Positions 1-8,653 of a DNA stretch of 19,655 bases are shown piece after piece. The translations under genes and the position numbers were made by a program. Below the pieces are notes generated by a model. That model did not search any database. It was not told where the DNA came from and was given only the letters and a program-made list of their open reading frames with translations. The stretch is from assembly GCA_035760685.1 (NCBI GenBank), contig DASTSM010000090.1, positions 1-19,655 on the forward strand, in the 5' to 3' direction. Origin of the DNA: ZC4RG20 sp035760685 (GTDB taxonomy: Bacteria > Pseudomonadota > Gammaproteobacteria > Steroidobacterales > Rariloculaceae). Every line of letters starts with the position of its first letter. Position 1 is the stretch's first letter.

Positions 1-1623
1 GAACGGGCGGGGGCGGCGCACGGCGAAGATGCACGACTGCTCGCCGGATTCGCTCGCGACTTGCGGGGTGCGGAGCCGCTCGAGACCCGCCGCGCGCTCG
101 CGCTCTCGGAGGCGCTCGCGGAGGCGATGCGGCGGCATGACGGCCGGCGCTTCGAGACCTCGCGCGAGCCTGCGCTCGAGGTCGTCGTCGACCGCAAGCG
201 GGCGCGCTTCTCGGCGTGGTACGAGCTCTTTCCCCGGTCGCTCGCCGACGGAGCGGGACTGGATGCCGATGCGCTCTCGCACGGCACGTTCAAGACGGCG
301 GCGGCGCGGCTCGCTTACGTCGCCGAGATGGGCTTCGACGTGCTCTACCTCCCGCCGATTCATCCGATCGGGCGAACGCACCGCAAGGGCCGGAACAATG
401 CCTTGACGCCGGGACCCGACGACCCGGGCTCGCCGTGGGCGATCGGTGCCGAGGAGGGCGGGCACAAGTCGGTGCATCCCGCGCTCGGGACCCTCGAGGA
501 CTTTCGCGCGCTCTGCGCCGAGGCGGAGCGGCACGGCATCGAGGTCGCGCTCGACGTCGCGCTCCAGTGCTCGCCGGATCATCCCTACGTGCGCGAGCAT
601 CCCGAGTGGTTCCAGCATCGTCCGGACGGCACGATTCAATACGCGGAGAATCCGCCGAAGAAGTACGAGGACATCTATCCGTTCGATTTCGAGTGCCAAG
701 ACTTTCGTGCGCTCTGGGCGGAGCTCAAGAGCATCTTCGACTTCTGGATCGGGCAGGGCGTGAAGATCTTTCGCGTGGACAATCCTCACACGAAGCCGTT
801 CGAGCTCTGGCGCTGGCTCATCGCCGAGATCAAAAGCGCGCATCCCGAGGTCGTCTTCCTCGCGGAGGCGTTCACGCGGCCCCGCGTCATGCAGCGTCTC
901 GCGAAGGTCGGCTTCACTCAGTCCTACACGTACTTCACGTGGCGCAACACGAAGCACGAGGTTTCCGAGTATCTCGAGGAGCTGCGGGCCGTTCGCGAAT
1001 ACTTCAGGCCGAATTTATGGCCGAACACGCCCGATATCCTGCACGAGTACCTGCAGTTCGGCGGCCGGCCGGCGTTCATGTGCCGAGCGGTGCTCGCAGC
1101 GACGCTCGCGGCGAGCTGGGGCATCTACGGTCCCGCCTTCGAGCTGCTCGAGGCCGCGCCGCGCGAGCCGGGCTCCGAGGAGTATCTCGACTCCGAGAAG
1201 TACGAGGTCCGGCGCTGGCGTCTCGACGACCCGGTGAGCCTGCGCGGCTTCATCGCGCGGCTCAACCGCGTGCGGCGCGAGAACAGCGCGCTGCAGAGCG
1301 ACGCGACGCTCGAGCTTCAGCGCGCGGACAACGACAACGTCATCGCGTACACGAAGACGTCGGAGGATCTCGCGGACATCGTGCTCGTCGTGGTGAATCT
1401 CGATCCTCATCACGCGCAAAGCGCGTTCGTCGAGATTCCGCTCGAGCGCTTCGGCATCCCGGCGGAGCGTCCGTATCAGGTGCACGACCTCCTCTCCGGC
1501 GCCCGCTACCTCTGGCATGGCCCGCGCAATTACGTCGCGCTCGATCCGGAGCGCTCGCCCGCGCACGTCTTCCGCCTGCGGAGGCACCTGCGCACGGAGC
1601 GCGACTTCGACTACTTCCTCTGA
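1..1623 (+). CDS. glgE: Alpha-1,4-glucan:maltose-1-phosphate maltosyltransferase GlgE, 5' end outside the window
   Basis: GlgE transfers maltosyl units from alpha-maltose-1-phosphate to the non-reducing end of alpha-1,4-glucans in the cytoplasm (GH13 subfamily 3). The reading frame is open from base 1, so the start lies upstream; 540 residues are visible. Seen in the sequence: FSAWYELFPRS near the start of the catalytic region, GFDVLYLPPIHPIG, the substrate-loop stretch QYAENPPKKYEDIYP, FRVDNPHTK with the presumed nucleophile Asp (bases 778-780), and FLAEAF with the presumed general acid Glu (865-867). The 29-residue spacing between these two equals that of Streptomyces GlgE (D394/E423), which implies about 134 residues are missing at the N-terminus. 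The C-terminus ends in ERDFDYFL, typical of the family. The TreS-maltokinase gene starts 3 bp after the stop, so the two are almost certainly co-transcribed and serve one pathway. Other GH13 functions are unlikely given the PHTKP and ENPPKKYEDIYP signatures. Confidence 0.95.
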   Translation, partial: ERAGAAHGEDARLLAGFARDLRGAEPLETRRALALSEALAEAMRRHDGRRFETSREPALEVVVDRKRARFSAWYELFPRSLADGAGLDADALSHGTFKTAAARLAYVAEMGFDVLYLPPIHPIGRTHRKGRNNALTPGPDDPGSPWAIGAEEGGHKSVHPALGTLEDFRALCAEAERHGIEVALDVALQCSPDHPYVREHPEWFQHRPDGTIQYAENPPKKYEDIYPFDFECQDFRALWAELKSIFDFWIGQGVKIFRVDNPHTKPFELWRWLIAEIKSAHPEVVFLAEAFTRPRVMQRLAKVGFTQSYTYFTWRNTKHEVSEYLEELRAVREYFRPNLWPNTPDILHEYLQFGGRPAFMCRAVLAATLAASWGIYGPAFELLEAAPREPGSEEYLDSEKYEVRRWRLDDPVSLRGFIARLNRVRRENSALQSDATLELQRADNDNVIAYTKTSEDLADIVLVVVNLDPHHAQSAFVEIPLERFGIPAERPYQVHDLLSGARYLWHGPRNYVALDPERSPAHVFRLRRHLRTERDFDYFL

Positions 1624-1626
1624 AAC

Positions 1627-4600
1627 ATGGGGTCAGAGCCGATTTTTTCGCCCGCCGATGCGATCGACTTCGCCGACGACCCGCTCTGGTACAAGGACGC
1701 GGTCATCTACGAGGTGCACGTCAAGTCGTTCTTCGATCACAACGACGACGGACTCGGCGACTTTCCGGGTCTCACGGCGAAGCTCGACTACATTCAGCGC
1801 CTCGGCGTCAACACGATCTGGCTCCTGCCGTTCTATCCGTCGCCGATGCGGGACGACGGCTACGACATCGCGGACTACCGCAACATCAACCCGGTCTACG
1901 GGACCTTGCGCGATTTCCGCACCTTCGTGCGCGAGGCGCACGGGCGCGGGCTCAAGATCATCACCGAGCTCGTCATCAACCACACCTCCGACCAGCACCC
2001 GTGGTTCAAGGCGGCGCGCGCCGCGCCGCGCGGCTCCGCGAAGCGCGACTTCTACGTGTGGAGCGACACGGACGATAAGTTCAGCGAGACCCGCATCATC
2101 TTCACGGACACCGAGGCGTCTAACTGGACCTGGGATCCGGTCGCGAAGCAATACTACTGGCATCGCTTTTTCTCTCATCAGCCCGATCTGAATCACAACA
2201 ACCCGCAGGTCGTGAAGGCCGTGATTCGGGTCATGAAGTTCTGGCTGGACCTCGGCGTCGACGGGTTCCGGCTCGACGCCATCCCGTACCTCTGCGTGCG
2301 CGAGGGGACGGACAACGAGAACCTTCCCGAGACGCATGCGGTCATCAAGCAGATCCGCGCGGCCGTCGATCGCGGCTATGCGAACCGCATGCTCCTCGCG
2401 GAGGCGAATCAGTGGCCCGAGGACGTCGCCGAGTACTTCGGGGGCGGCGACGAATGCCACATGGCGTATCACTTTCCGCTCATGCCGCGCATGTACATGG
2501 CGATTGCGCAGGAGGACCGCTATCCGATCGTCGAGATCTTGCAGCAGACGCCCGAGATTCCGGAAACCTGCCAGTGGGCGATCTTCCTGCGCAACCACGA
2601 CGAGCTCACGCTCGAGATGGTGACGGACCGCGAGCGCGACTACATGTACAGCACCTACGCGACCGATCCGCGCATGCGCGTCAACGTCGGAATAAGGCGG
2701 CGGCTCGCCCCGCTCATGGACAACGACCGCGCGAAGATCGAGCTCATGAACAGCCTTCTCTTCTCGATGCCGGGCTCGCCGATCGTCTACTACGGCGACG
2801 AGCTCGGCATGGGCGACAACATCTTTCTCGGCGACCGAAACGGTGTCCGCACGCCGATGCAGTGGAGCCCGGACCGCAACGCGGGCTTCTCGCGCGCGGA
2901 TCCGCAGCGCCTCTTCTTGCCCCCGATCATGGATCCCGTCTACGGCTACGAGGCCGTCAACGTCGAGGCGCAATCGCGCGAGAGCGCGTCGCTCCTCAAC
3001 TGGACGCGGCGGATCCTCGCCGTGCGCAGCGCCCACAAGGCCTTCGGCCGCGGCACGCTCGAGCTCCTGCGGCCCGGGAACAGAAAGATCATCGCGTACA
3101 TCCGCCGCTACGGCGACGAGGTCCTGCTCTGCGTCGCGAATTTGAAGCGCTATCCGCAGGCCGTCGAGCTCGATCTCTCGCCCTATAGAGGGCTCGTGCC
3201 CGTCGAGCTCATGGGCCGCTCCGCGTTTCCGCCGATCGGCGAGCTGCCGTATCTGCTCACGCTCGCCGGGCACGGCTTCTATTGGTTCGAGCTCACATCG
3301 GCCGCGAAGGCGCCGAGCTGGCACGAGGAATTTCTCTCGGCCGAGCCGCCGCCCTGGCTCGTGCTCTTCGACTCGCTCGCGAGCTTCACGGCCCGCGGCA
3401 CGGCGGAGCGGCGCTCGCTCGCGGATCGGCTCGTGCAGCAGTTCGAAGGCGAGGTGTTGCCCGCGTATCTTCGCCAGCAGCGCTGGTTCGCGGCCAAGGA
3501 CGACACGATCGTGTCGACGTCGCTCAGCGAGCGCTGCGAATGGAAGAGCGCGCGCGGCGATTGGCTCCTGACGATGGCGCGAGTCGAGCTCGCGAGCGGA
3601 GCGAAGCAGCGGTACTTCCTGCCGCTCGCCGTCGACTGGCATGCGGAACGCATCGGACCCGCCGCGGCGTCGGCGCTCGCGCGCGTGCGGCAGCGCTCCC
3701 AAACCGGACTCTTGTTCGACGCGTTCGCGGAAGAGACCTTCTGCCGCGACCTCGTCGACCGCATACGCAACGAGCTCCCGATTTCGTGCGCGTTCGGCCG
3801 TATCGAGTTTCGCCGGACCGCCGCGCTCGAAGGCCTTCTCGGCGCCGATCTCGACGCGCTGTCCGTGCGCCGGCCGTCGACGGAAGGCACGAACTCGGCC
3901 TTCCTGCTCGGCGACAGCCTGTTCCTCAAGGCCTATCGAAGGGTCAGAGACGGCATAAATCCGGAGTGGGAGATGGGACGCTTTCTGACCGACGTCTCGC
4001 CCTGCAGGGCGACGGTCCCTACTGCTGGAACGGCCGAGTACGTCGCGCCGGACGGCGAGCGTGCGACGCTCGCGCTGCTCCAGGCCTCGGTCAAGAACCA
4101 GGGCGACGCCTGGTCGTTCACCTTGCGCTATCTCGAGCGCACCCTGGAGGTCGCGCTGACGCGCTCCGAGCCGATGCCGGCCGTCGAGGTCAGCCACATG
4201 GAGTACCTCGTGCTCATGCGCACGCTTGCGGCGCGCACGGCCGAGCTCCATCGCGCGCTCGCCGTCACGACGGGCGACCCGGCGTTCGATCCCGAGCCCT
4301 TCGGCGAGGCGCGCGTCGCCGAGTGGCGCGATCGCCTCCACGCGGAGATCGACGAGACGCTCCGCCTGCTCGCCAAGCATCGGGACGGCCCGAGCGGGGC
4401 GGGCGGCGACTTCGAGACGGAAGCGGCGCCCGAGCGCATGGAGCGCATCGGCAGCGCATTGCACGAGCGCGTCGACTCGCTATGCGGGCGGCCCGTCCGG
4501 GCGCTCGCGACGCGCTTTCACGGCGACTACCACCTCGGACAGGTCCTGATCTGCGGAGCCGATTTCATCATAGTCGATCTCGAGGGCGAGCCCGGCAGGC

Positions 4601-4971
4601 CGTTCGACGAGCGGCGCCGCAAGACGACGGCGCTCAAGGACGTCGCGGGCATGCTGCGCTCCTTCGACTACGCGAAGCGCGCGGCGGCGAGGGCGCTGGC
4701 CGCCGAAGCGCTGACCGACGCGACCGAGGTGGATGCGTTGCTGCGCCGCTGGCGCGACGAGACGCGGGCGGGATTTCTCGCCGCGTACCGCGACGCGATG
4801 CAGGGATGCCCCGCGTATCCGGAGGACCCCGACGACGCGGAGAGGCTCATCGAGCTCGCAGAGATCGAGAAGCTGCTCTACGAGCTCCGCTACGAGCTCA
4901 AGAACCGGCCCGATTGGCTAAGTCTGCCGTGGCGGGATCTCACGGAGAGGCTCGGCGAGCGAGCATCTTGA
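1627..4971 (+). CDS. treS: Trehalose synthase-maltokinase fusion (TreS-Mak/Pep2)
   Basis: This is a bifunctional cytoplasmic enzyme of 1114 residues. Residues 1 to about 560 form a GH13 trehalose synthase that interconverts trehalose and maltose: DDPLWYKDAVIYEVHVKSF at the N-terminus, GVDGFRLDAIPYL with nucleophile D217, LLAEANQWPE with general acid E259, and FLRNHDELT with D325. A C-terminal beta-sandwich follows. From about residue 611 (LPAYLRQQRWFAAKD) to the end is a maltokinase of the aminoglycoside-phosphotransferase-like fold, which phosphorylates maltose with ATP. It carries the catalytic loop FHGDYHLGQ (D967) and the metal-binding motif VDLEGEP (D984, E986). All key residues are present, so both halves look active. 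It makes maltose-1-phosphate for the adjacent GlgE. The ATG lies 3 bp after the glgE stop, with no separate promoter space. GlgB, often the next gene, is absent. The stop codon lies inside a 20-bp tandem duplication. Confidence 0.96.
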   Translation: MGSEPIFSPADAIDFADDPLWYKDAVIYEVHVKSFFDHNDDGLGDFPGLTAKLDYIQRLGVNTIWLLPFYPSPMRDDGYDIADYRNINPVYGTLRDFRTFVREAHGRGLKIITELVINHTSDQHPWFKAARAAPRGSAKRDFYVWSDTDDKFSETRIIFTDTEASNWTWDPVAKQYYWHRFFSHQPDLNHNNPQVVKAVIRVMKFWLDLGVDGFRLDAIPYLCVREGTDNENLPETHAVIKQIRAAVDRGYANRMLLAEANQWPEDVAEYFGGGDECHMAYHFPLMPRMYMAIAQEDRYPIVEILQQTPEIPETCQWAIFLRNHDELTLEMVTDRERDYMYSTYATDPRMRVNVGIRRRLAPLMDNDRAKIELMNSLLFSMPGSPIVYYGDELGMGDNIFLGDRNGVRTPMQWSPDRNAGFSRADPQRLFLPPIMDPVYGYEAVNVEAQSRESASLLNWTRRILAVRSAHKAFGRGTLELLRPGNRKIIAYIRRYGDEVLLCVANLKRYPQAVELDLSPYRGLVPVELMGRSAFPPIGELPYLLTLAGHGFYWFELTSAAKAPSWHEEFLSAEPPPWLVLFDSLASFTARGTAERRSLADRLVQQFEGEVLPAYLRQQRWFAAKDDTIVSTSLSERCEWKSARGDWLLTMARVELASGAKQRYFLPLAVDWHAERIGPAAASALARVRQRSQTGLLFDAFAEETFCRDLVDRIRNELPISCAFGRIEFRRTAALEGLLGADLDALSVRRPSTEGTNSAFLLGDSLFLKAYRRVRDGINPEWEMGRFLTDVSPCRATVPTAGTAEYVAPDGERATLALLQASVKNQGDAWSFTLRYLERTLEVALTRSEPMPAVEVSHMEYLVLMRTLAARTAELHRALAVTTGDPAFDPEPFGEARVAEWRDRLHAEIDETLRLLAKHRDGPSGAGGDFETEAAPERMERIGSALHERVDSLCGRPVRALATRFHGDYHLGQVLICGADFIIVDLEGEPGRPFDERRRKTTALKDVAGMLRSFDYAKRAAARALAAEALTDATEVDALLRRWRDETRAGFLAAYRDAMQGCPAYPEDPDDAERLIELAEIEKLLYELRYELKNRPDWLSLPWRDLTERLGERAS

Positions 4972-5004
4972 CGACCTAGCGAGCATCTTGACGACCTAGC
5001 GAGC
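4958..5004. repeat. 20-bp tandem duplication across the treS stop codon
   Basis: The unit gagcatcttgacgacctagc occurs twice back to back (4961-4980 and 4981-5000) without mismatch. Partial matches extend the period to 4958-5004, about 2.35 copies. The treS stop TGA (4969-4971) lies in the first copy, and the second copy repeats it in noncoding sequence. It looks like a recent slippage or micro-duplication event. No function is evident, and no inverted symmetry suggests a terminator. Confidence 0.9.
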
Positions 5005-5138
5005 CTCGAAAGCGACCGGCGCGAGCGCCGAGCGGGCCGCAGGAAAGCGCCGCGATCGGCTGTTCGTCTATGATCCGCATCTCGCTGTGCTCCATGACGG
5101 ACGGAGCCGCGGTAACGAAGTGGCCCGCACGAACGGGC

Positions 5139-5144
5139 GAAGGA
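5139..5144 (+). promoter_or_regulatory. Shine-Dalgarno GAAGGA that decides the monooxygenase start
   Basis: GAAGGA ends 8 nt before the GTG at 5153. The reading frame is open further upstream, with other GTG codons at 5087 and 5120. Only the GTG at 5153 has a well-placed Shine-Dalgarno sequence and leads directly into the conserved RIGFLSFG beta strand. Confidence 0.65.
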
Positions 5145-5152
5145 CCGAAGCA

Positions 5153-6175
5153 GTGAAGAGAATCGGATTTCTATCGTTCGGGCACTGGACGCCCTCGCCG
5201 CACTCGCAGGTTCGAACCGGCGCAGACGCGCTGCTCCAGTCGATCGAGCTCGCGGTCGCGGCGGAGGAGCTCGGTGCCGACGGCGCTTATTTCCGCGTGC
5301 ATCATTTCGCGCGCCAGCTCGGGTCGCCGTTCCCCCTGCTCGCCGCGGTCGGCGCGCGCACGCGCAAGATCGAAATCGGCACGGCGGTCATCGACATGCG
5401 CTACGAGAACCCGCTCTACATGGCGGAAGACGCGGGCGCCGCCGACCTCATCGCGGGAGGCCGGCTCCAGCTCGGCATCAGCCGCGGCTCTCCGGAGCAG
5501 GTCATCGAAGGGTATCGCTACTTCGGTTACGCGCCGCAGGAAGGGCAAACGGATGCGGACATGGCGCGTCGCCACGCCGAGGTGTTTCTCGAGGTGATCA
5601 AGGGCGAAGGGTTCGCGCAACCGAACCCGCGGCCGATGTTCCCGAATCCCCCCGGCCTGCTGCGCGTCGAGCCGTATTCGGAAGGGCTGCGCGAGCGGAT
5701 CTGGTGGGGCTCGAGCTCGAACGCCACATCCGAATGGGCCGCGCAGCTCGGCCTCAATCTGCAGAGCTCGACGCTCAAAACCGACGAAACGGGCGAGCCG
5801 CTGCACGTCCAGCAGCGCAAGCAAATCGAAGCCTACCGGGAGGCATGGAAGAAGGCGGGGCACCGGCGCGAGCCGCGCATCTCCGTGAGCCGCAGCATCT
5901 TCGCGCTCGTCGACGACCGCGACCGCGCCTACTTCGGCGGCGAGCGGAACGATCAGGATCAGATCGGCTACATCGACGCGAGCACCCGCGCGATCTTCGG
6001 CCGCTCGTACGCGGCCGAGCCCGACGTGCTCGTGAAACAGCTCGCCGCGGACGAGGCCATCGCGGCCGCCGATACGCTCCTGCTCACCGTGCCGAACCAG
6101 CTCGGCGTCGAGTACAACGCCCACGTGATCGAGAGCATCCTCAAGTACGTCGCGCCGGAGCTCGGCTGGCGCTGA
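5153..6175 (+). CDS. LLM-class (luciferase-like) flavin-dependent oxidoreductase
   Basis: This is a predicted FMN- or F420-dependent monooxygenase of the bacterial luciferase-like TIM-barrel family (PF00296), 340 residues, cytoplasmic. Seen: the first strand RIGFLSFGHWTP, then ELGADGAYFRVHHFARQ, and TRKIEIGTAVIDMRYENPL. The sequence AGGRLQLGISRGSPEQVIEGY matches the GRL.LG...G pattern of the family. The C-terminal half contains the usual glycine-rich and basic stretches (QQRKQIEAYREAW; PRISVSRSIFAL). GTG start chosen because of the Shine-Dalgarno sequence at 5139-5144. The substrate cannot be told from sequence; members oxidise alkanesulfonates, long-chain aldehydes, nitrilotriacetate and others. 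It stands alone on this strand, 181 bp after treS and 173 bp before the sugar dehydrogenase, so context does not reveal its role. Confidence 0.88.
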   Translation: MKRIGFLSFGHWTPSPHSQVRTGADALLQSIELAVAAEELGADGAYFRVHHFARQLGSPFPLLAAVGARTRKIEIGTAVIDMRYENPLYMAEDAGAADLIAGGRLQLGISRGSPEQVIEGYRYFGYAPQEGQTDADMARRHAEVFLEVIKGEGFAQPNPRPMFPNPPGLLRVEPYSEGLRERIWWGSSSNATSEWAAQLGLNLQSSTLKTDETGEPLHVQQRKQIEAYREAWKKAGHRREPRISVSRSIFALVDDRDRAYFGGERNDQDQIGYIDASTRAIFGRSYAAEPDVLVKQLAADEAIAAADTLLLTVPNQLGVEYNAHVIESILKYVAPELGWR

Positions 6176-6348
6176 GGCGTTACGGTTCTGCCGCGTGCAT
6201 TGCCGACCGGATCCAATCGCGATGCTTTTGCGTCTTCCGCCGACACAGTGGCCGAGACCGTTGTGGAACGGTACGATCGCTGTGCTCCTTCTAGCTTTAA
6301 AGAAGGGGAATAATCAACAACGGGGAACAACCGAGGAAGGGGGATGAC

Positions 6349-7617
6349 ATGAGATTGCGAACGGCGTCGCTCGGCGGGGCCTTGGCTCTGGCCTTCGGTC
6401 TGGGGTTTCACGGCCCGGCCCGCGCGCAGCCGCCCGCGACGCGGTCCGTGCTGCTGCCGAAGGCCGGCGCGCCGCTGACGCTCCGGGCCGGACGGCAGCA
6501 GATTCGCGTCGTGCTCGTCGCCGACGGGCTCGTCGCGCCGTGGGACATCGTGTTCATCCCGGGTACCTCGGACCTGCTCGTCACCGAGAGCAACGGTAAG
6601 CTGCGCATGACCCGGGGCGGCAAGCTGCTGCCCGACGTCCTCTGGACGGCGCCGTCCCCGCCCGGCAACGACGTCCTGCACGGCGTCGTCGTGCACCCCG
6701 ACTTCGCGACGAACAGGCTCGTGTACGTCTCCTACCTCAAAGGCGACGAGAAGAGCCAGACGCTCGCGATCTCGCGCGGCCGGCTGGAAGGCACGAAGCT
6801 CGTCGACGTGCAAGAGATCTTCCTCGCCGATGCCTGGGAAAATACGCACGCGGCCTTCACGGGCCGCATGGAGTTCGGGCCCGACAAGACGCTCTACGTC
6901 AGCGTCGGCGACCGCGACCGGCTCTGCTGCGGGCCGAAGGACGACAACAGCATTCGCATGCGGGCCCAGAGCTTGAGCGACGACGTGGGCAAGATTCTGC
7001 GGCTCAAGGACGACGGCACCGTGCCCGCGGACAACCCCTTCGTGGGCCGCGCGGGCGCCAAGCCCGAGATCTTCACGTATGGCCATCGCAACAGCTATGG
7101 GCTCAGGTTTCATCCCGTGACCGGCGAGCTCTGGCAGATGGAGATCGGCCCGCAGGGGGGCGACGAGATCAACGTCCTGAAGGCGGGCGCCAACTACGGC
7201 TGGCCGCTGGTCTCCATGGGCACCAACTACTCGGGCACGTTCGTTTCCGACCAGCCGTGGTACCGCGAGGGCATGGAGAATCCCCGCATTTTTTGGACGC
7301 CGCAGATCAGTCCGGCCGCGATGGCGTTCTACACGGGCGACAAGTTTCCCGACTGGAAGAACGATCTCATCATCGGAGCGCTGAGCGGCCAGCACGTGGA
7401 GCTGATTCCCTTCAACGAGCAGGGCCTGCCCGGGCGGCGGCAGGAGTTCTTGAGCGAGATGGGCGTGCGCTTCCGCGACGTCGAGATCGGGCCGGACGGC
7501 TACGTCTATTTCTCGACGGAGCTTCGCTACGGCAGCTCGCAGCCGGACGGGACGGTCATTCGCCTCGAGCCGGCCGAGCCGACCGAGCCGGCCCGGGCGG
7601 CCCGGGCGGCCCAGTAG
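6349..7617 (+). CDS. Exported PQQ-dependent sugar dehydrogenase (GSDH/YliI family)
   Basis: This is a predicted periplasmic six-bladed beta-propeller aldose dehydrogenase using PQQ (PF07995), 422 residues. A Sec signal peptide is clear: basic MRLR, a hydrophobic core, and ARA before Gln27. Family landmarks follow: GLVAPWDIVFIPG, VVVHPDFATNRLVYVSYL, GRMEFGPDKTLYVSVGDRD, GKILRLKDDGTVPADNPF, FTYGHRNSYGLRFHP, and GPQGGDEINVLKAGANYGWP. The last four align by eye with Acinetobacter soluble glucose dehydrogenase, where they build the PQQ and calcium site. His167, just before GRMEFG, is the likely catalytic base, although the spacing to GR is two residues longer than in Acinetobacter. The start has a strong purine-rich Shine-Dalgarno sequence (6333-6343). 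The last 17 codons are made of two 9-bp repeats (EPA/EPT and ARA units). The exported VOC protein begins 11 bp downstream and is probably co-transcribed. Confidence 0.9.
   Translation: MRLRTASLGGALALAFGLGFHGPARAQPPATRSVLLPKAGAPLTLRAGRQQIRVVLVADGLVAPWDIVFIPGTSDLLVTESNGKLRMTRGGKLLPDVLWTAPSPPGNDVLHGVVVHPDFATNRLVYVSYLKGDEKSQTLAISRGRLEGTKLVDVQEIFLADAWENTHAAFTGRMEFGPDKTLYVSVGDRDRLCCGPKDDNSIRMRAQSLSDDVGKILRLKDDGTVPADNPFVGRAGAKPEIFTYGHRNSYGLRFHPVTGELWQMEIGPQGGDEINVLKAGANYGWPLVSMGTNYSGTFVSDQPWYREGMENPRIFWTPQISPAAMAFYTGDKFPDWKNDLIIGALSGQHVELIPFNEQGLPGRRQEFLSEMGVRFRDVEIGPDGYVYFSTELRYGSSQPDGTVIRLEPAEPTEPARAARAAQ
7567..7610 (+). repeat. 9-bp tandem repeats forming the sugar dehydrogenase C-terminal tail
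   Basis: There are two adjacent short arrays. gagccgRcc repeats about 2.7 times (7567-7590) and encodes EPAEPTEP. gcccgggcg repeats twice plus a partial copy (7591-7610) and encodes ARAARAA. Both keep the reading frame. They lie after the last conserved family motif (TVIRLEP), so the tail is probably a dispensable extension. Confidence 0.75.
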
Positions 7618-7619
7618 GG
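7616..7619 (+). promoter_or_regulatory. Shine-Dalgarno AGGG overlapping the upstream stop codon
   Basis: AGGG shares its first two bases with the TAG stop (7615-7617) of the sugar dehydrogenase and lies 9 nt before the ATG at 7629. This supports that ATG as the start of the VOC gene and suggests translational coupling. Confidence 0.5.
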
Positions 7620-7628
7620 TGCACTAGC

Positions 7629-8561
7629 ATGCGTATCCCGATGCTCTCCTTTAGGCAGACGGTCGGCGGGGCGCTCCGCGCGCCCGCCGCCGCGGCGCTT
7701 CTCCGGCGGGTCGCCGCGACGTTTCTCGCGCTCGTCGCCGCCGCACCCGTAGCCGTCTTTGCGCAGACGATCACCGCCCAGGGCCCCGTCGTCTACGGGC
7801 ATCACCACTTCAACACGACGGACATGGCGGCGCAGAAGCGCTTTTACGTCGATACGCTCGGCGGCAAGCTTGCGAAGATCGGCAAGAACGACTTGGAGGT
7901 CATCGAATTCCCGAACGTGTTCCTGTTCTTCCGCCCGATGCAACAGCCGACGGGCGGCACGATCGGCAGCACCGTGAACCATATCGGCTTCTCGGTTCGC
8001 GACCTCCCGCCCGTCGTGGCGATGATCAAAGCCAACGGCTTCAAGATGATCACGAGCGACTCGGTGGCGGCGACCGTCAAGGTCACCGACGACATCGCCG
8101 CCGTGAGCCCCACGACGAACATCGCGTTCGTGCTCGGACCCGACGACGTGAAGGTCGAGCTCGTCGAGGTCAAGACGCAGCGGGCGCCGATTCAGCTGCA
8201 TCACGTGCACTTTTTCGGCGAGCACCCGGCCGAGATGCAGGCCTGGTACGCGAAGACGTTCGGCGCCGCAGCCCAGCCCCAAGCGCCCGGCCAGGCGTTC
8301 GTGACGGCGCAGCTCCCGGGCGTGACCTTGAGCTTCTCGCCGTCGGAGTCGCCGACCGTGGGCACGCAAGGCCGTGCGCTCGACCACATCGGCTTCGAGG
8401 TGAAGAACCTCGAGGCGTTCACGAAGAAGCTCGAGGCCGACGGGATTCCGCTGACGGTATCCTATCGCCCGGTGCCCGCGCTCGGCATCTCGATTGCGTT
8501 CATCAAGGACCCGTGGGGCACCAACATCGAGCTGACCGAGGGGCTCGCCGGCATCGACTGA
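7629..8561 (+). CDS. Exported protein with two VOC (glyoxalase/dioxygenase-fold) domains
   Basis: This 310-residue protein has a long N-terminal signal region (hydrophobic stretch around 28-45, cleavage likely after VFA before Gln46). Two vicinal-oxygen-chelate domains follow. Domain 1 (about 55-182) shows GHHHF, VNHIGFSV and KVELVE. Domain 2 (about 188-305) shows LHHVHFFGE, LDHIGFEV and NIELTEG. In the family, a His in the first strand, a His in xHIGF and a Glu near the end bind the metal, and both halves keep candidates for all three. Known VOC proteins include glyoxalase I, extradiol dioxygenases and antibiotic-binding proteins; most are cytoplasmic, so export is unusual. It lies 11 bp after the PQQ sugar dehydrogenase, suggesting a joint periplasmic role, for example on a sugar-derived or aromatic product. 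The specific reaction is unknown. Confidence 0.87.
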   Translation: MRIPMLSFRQTVGGALRAPAAAALLRRVAATFLALVAAAPVAVFAQTITAQGPVVYGHHHFNTTDMAAQKRFYVDTLGGKLAKIGKNDLEVIEFPNVFLFFRPMQQPTGGTIGSTVNHIGFSVRDLPPVVAMIKANGFKMITSDSVAATVKVTDDIAAVSPTTNIAFVLGPDDVKVELVEVKTQRAPIQLHHVHFFGEHPAEMQAWYAKTFGAAAQPQAPGQAFVTAQLPGVTLSFSPSESPTVGTQGRALDHIGFEVKNLEAFTKKLEADGIPLTVSYRPVPALGISIAFIKDPWGTNIELTEGLAGID

Positions 8562-8653
8562 CACTGCCGGCTTCCGGGGGCGATCTGCACGACGCCTCGC
8601 TGACGTTTGGCCGCGCGTCTTCTCGGGAAATCCTAATTCGTTGCTTGCGCGCT

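Noticed and set aside
1633..4464. A 943-codon open frame on the minus strand opposite treS
   Set aside because: It is antisense to a fully recognisable enzyme, rich in Arg, Glu, Ala and Val, and without any family motif. It arises from GC-rich third positions.
6344..6352. Minimal ORF ATG-ACA-TGA overlapping the sugar dehydrogenase start
   Set aside because: The first ATG directly abuts the Shine-Dalgarno sequence, too close for initiation, so it is probably chance.
5968..7395. A 475-codon minus-strand frame opposite the sugar dehydrogenase
   Set aside because: It runs across an intergenic gap and two real genes, with Arg-rich composition and no recognisable domain.
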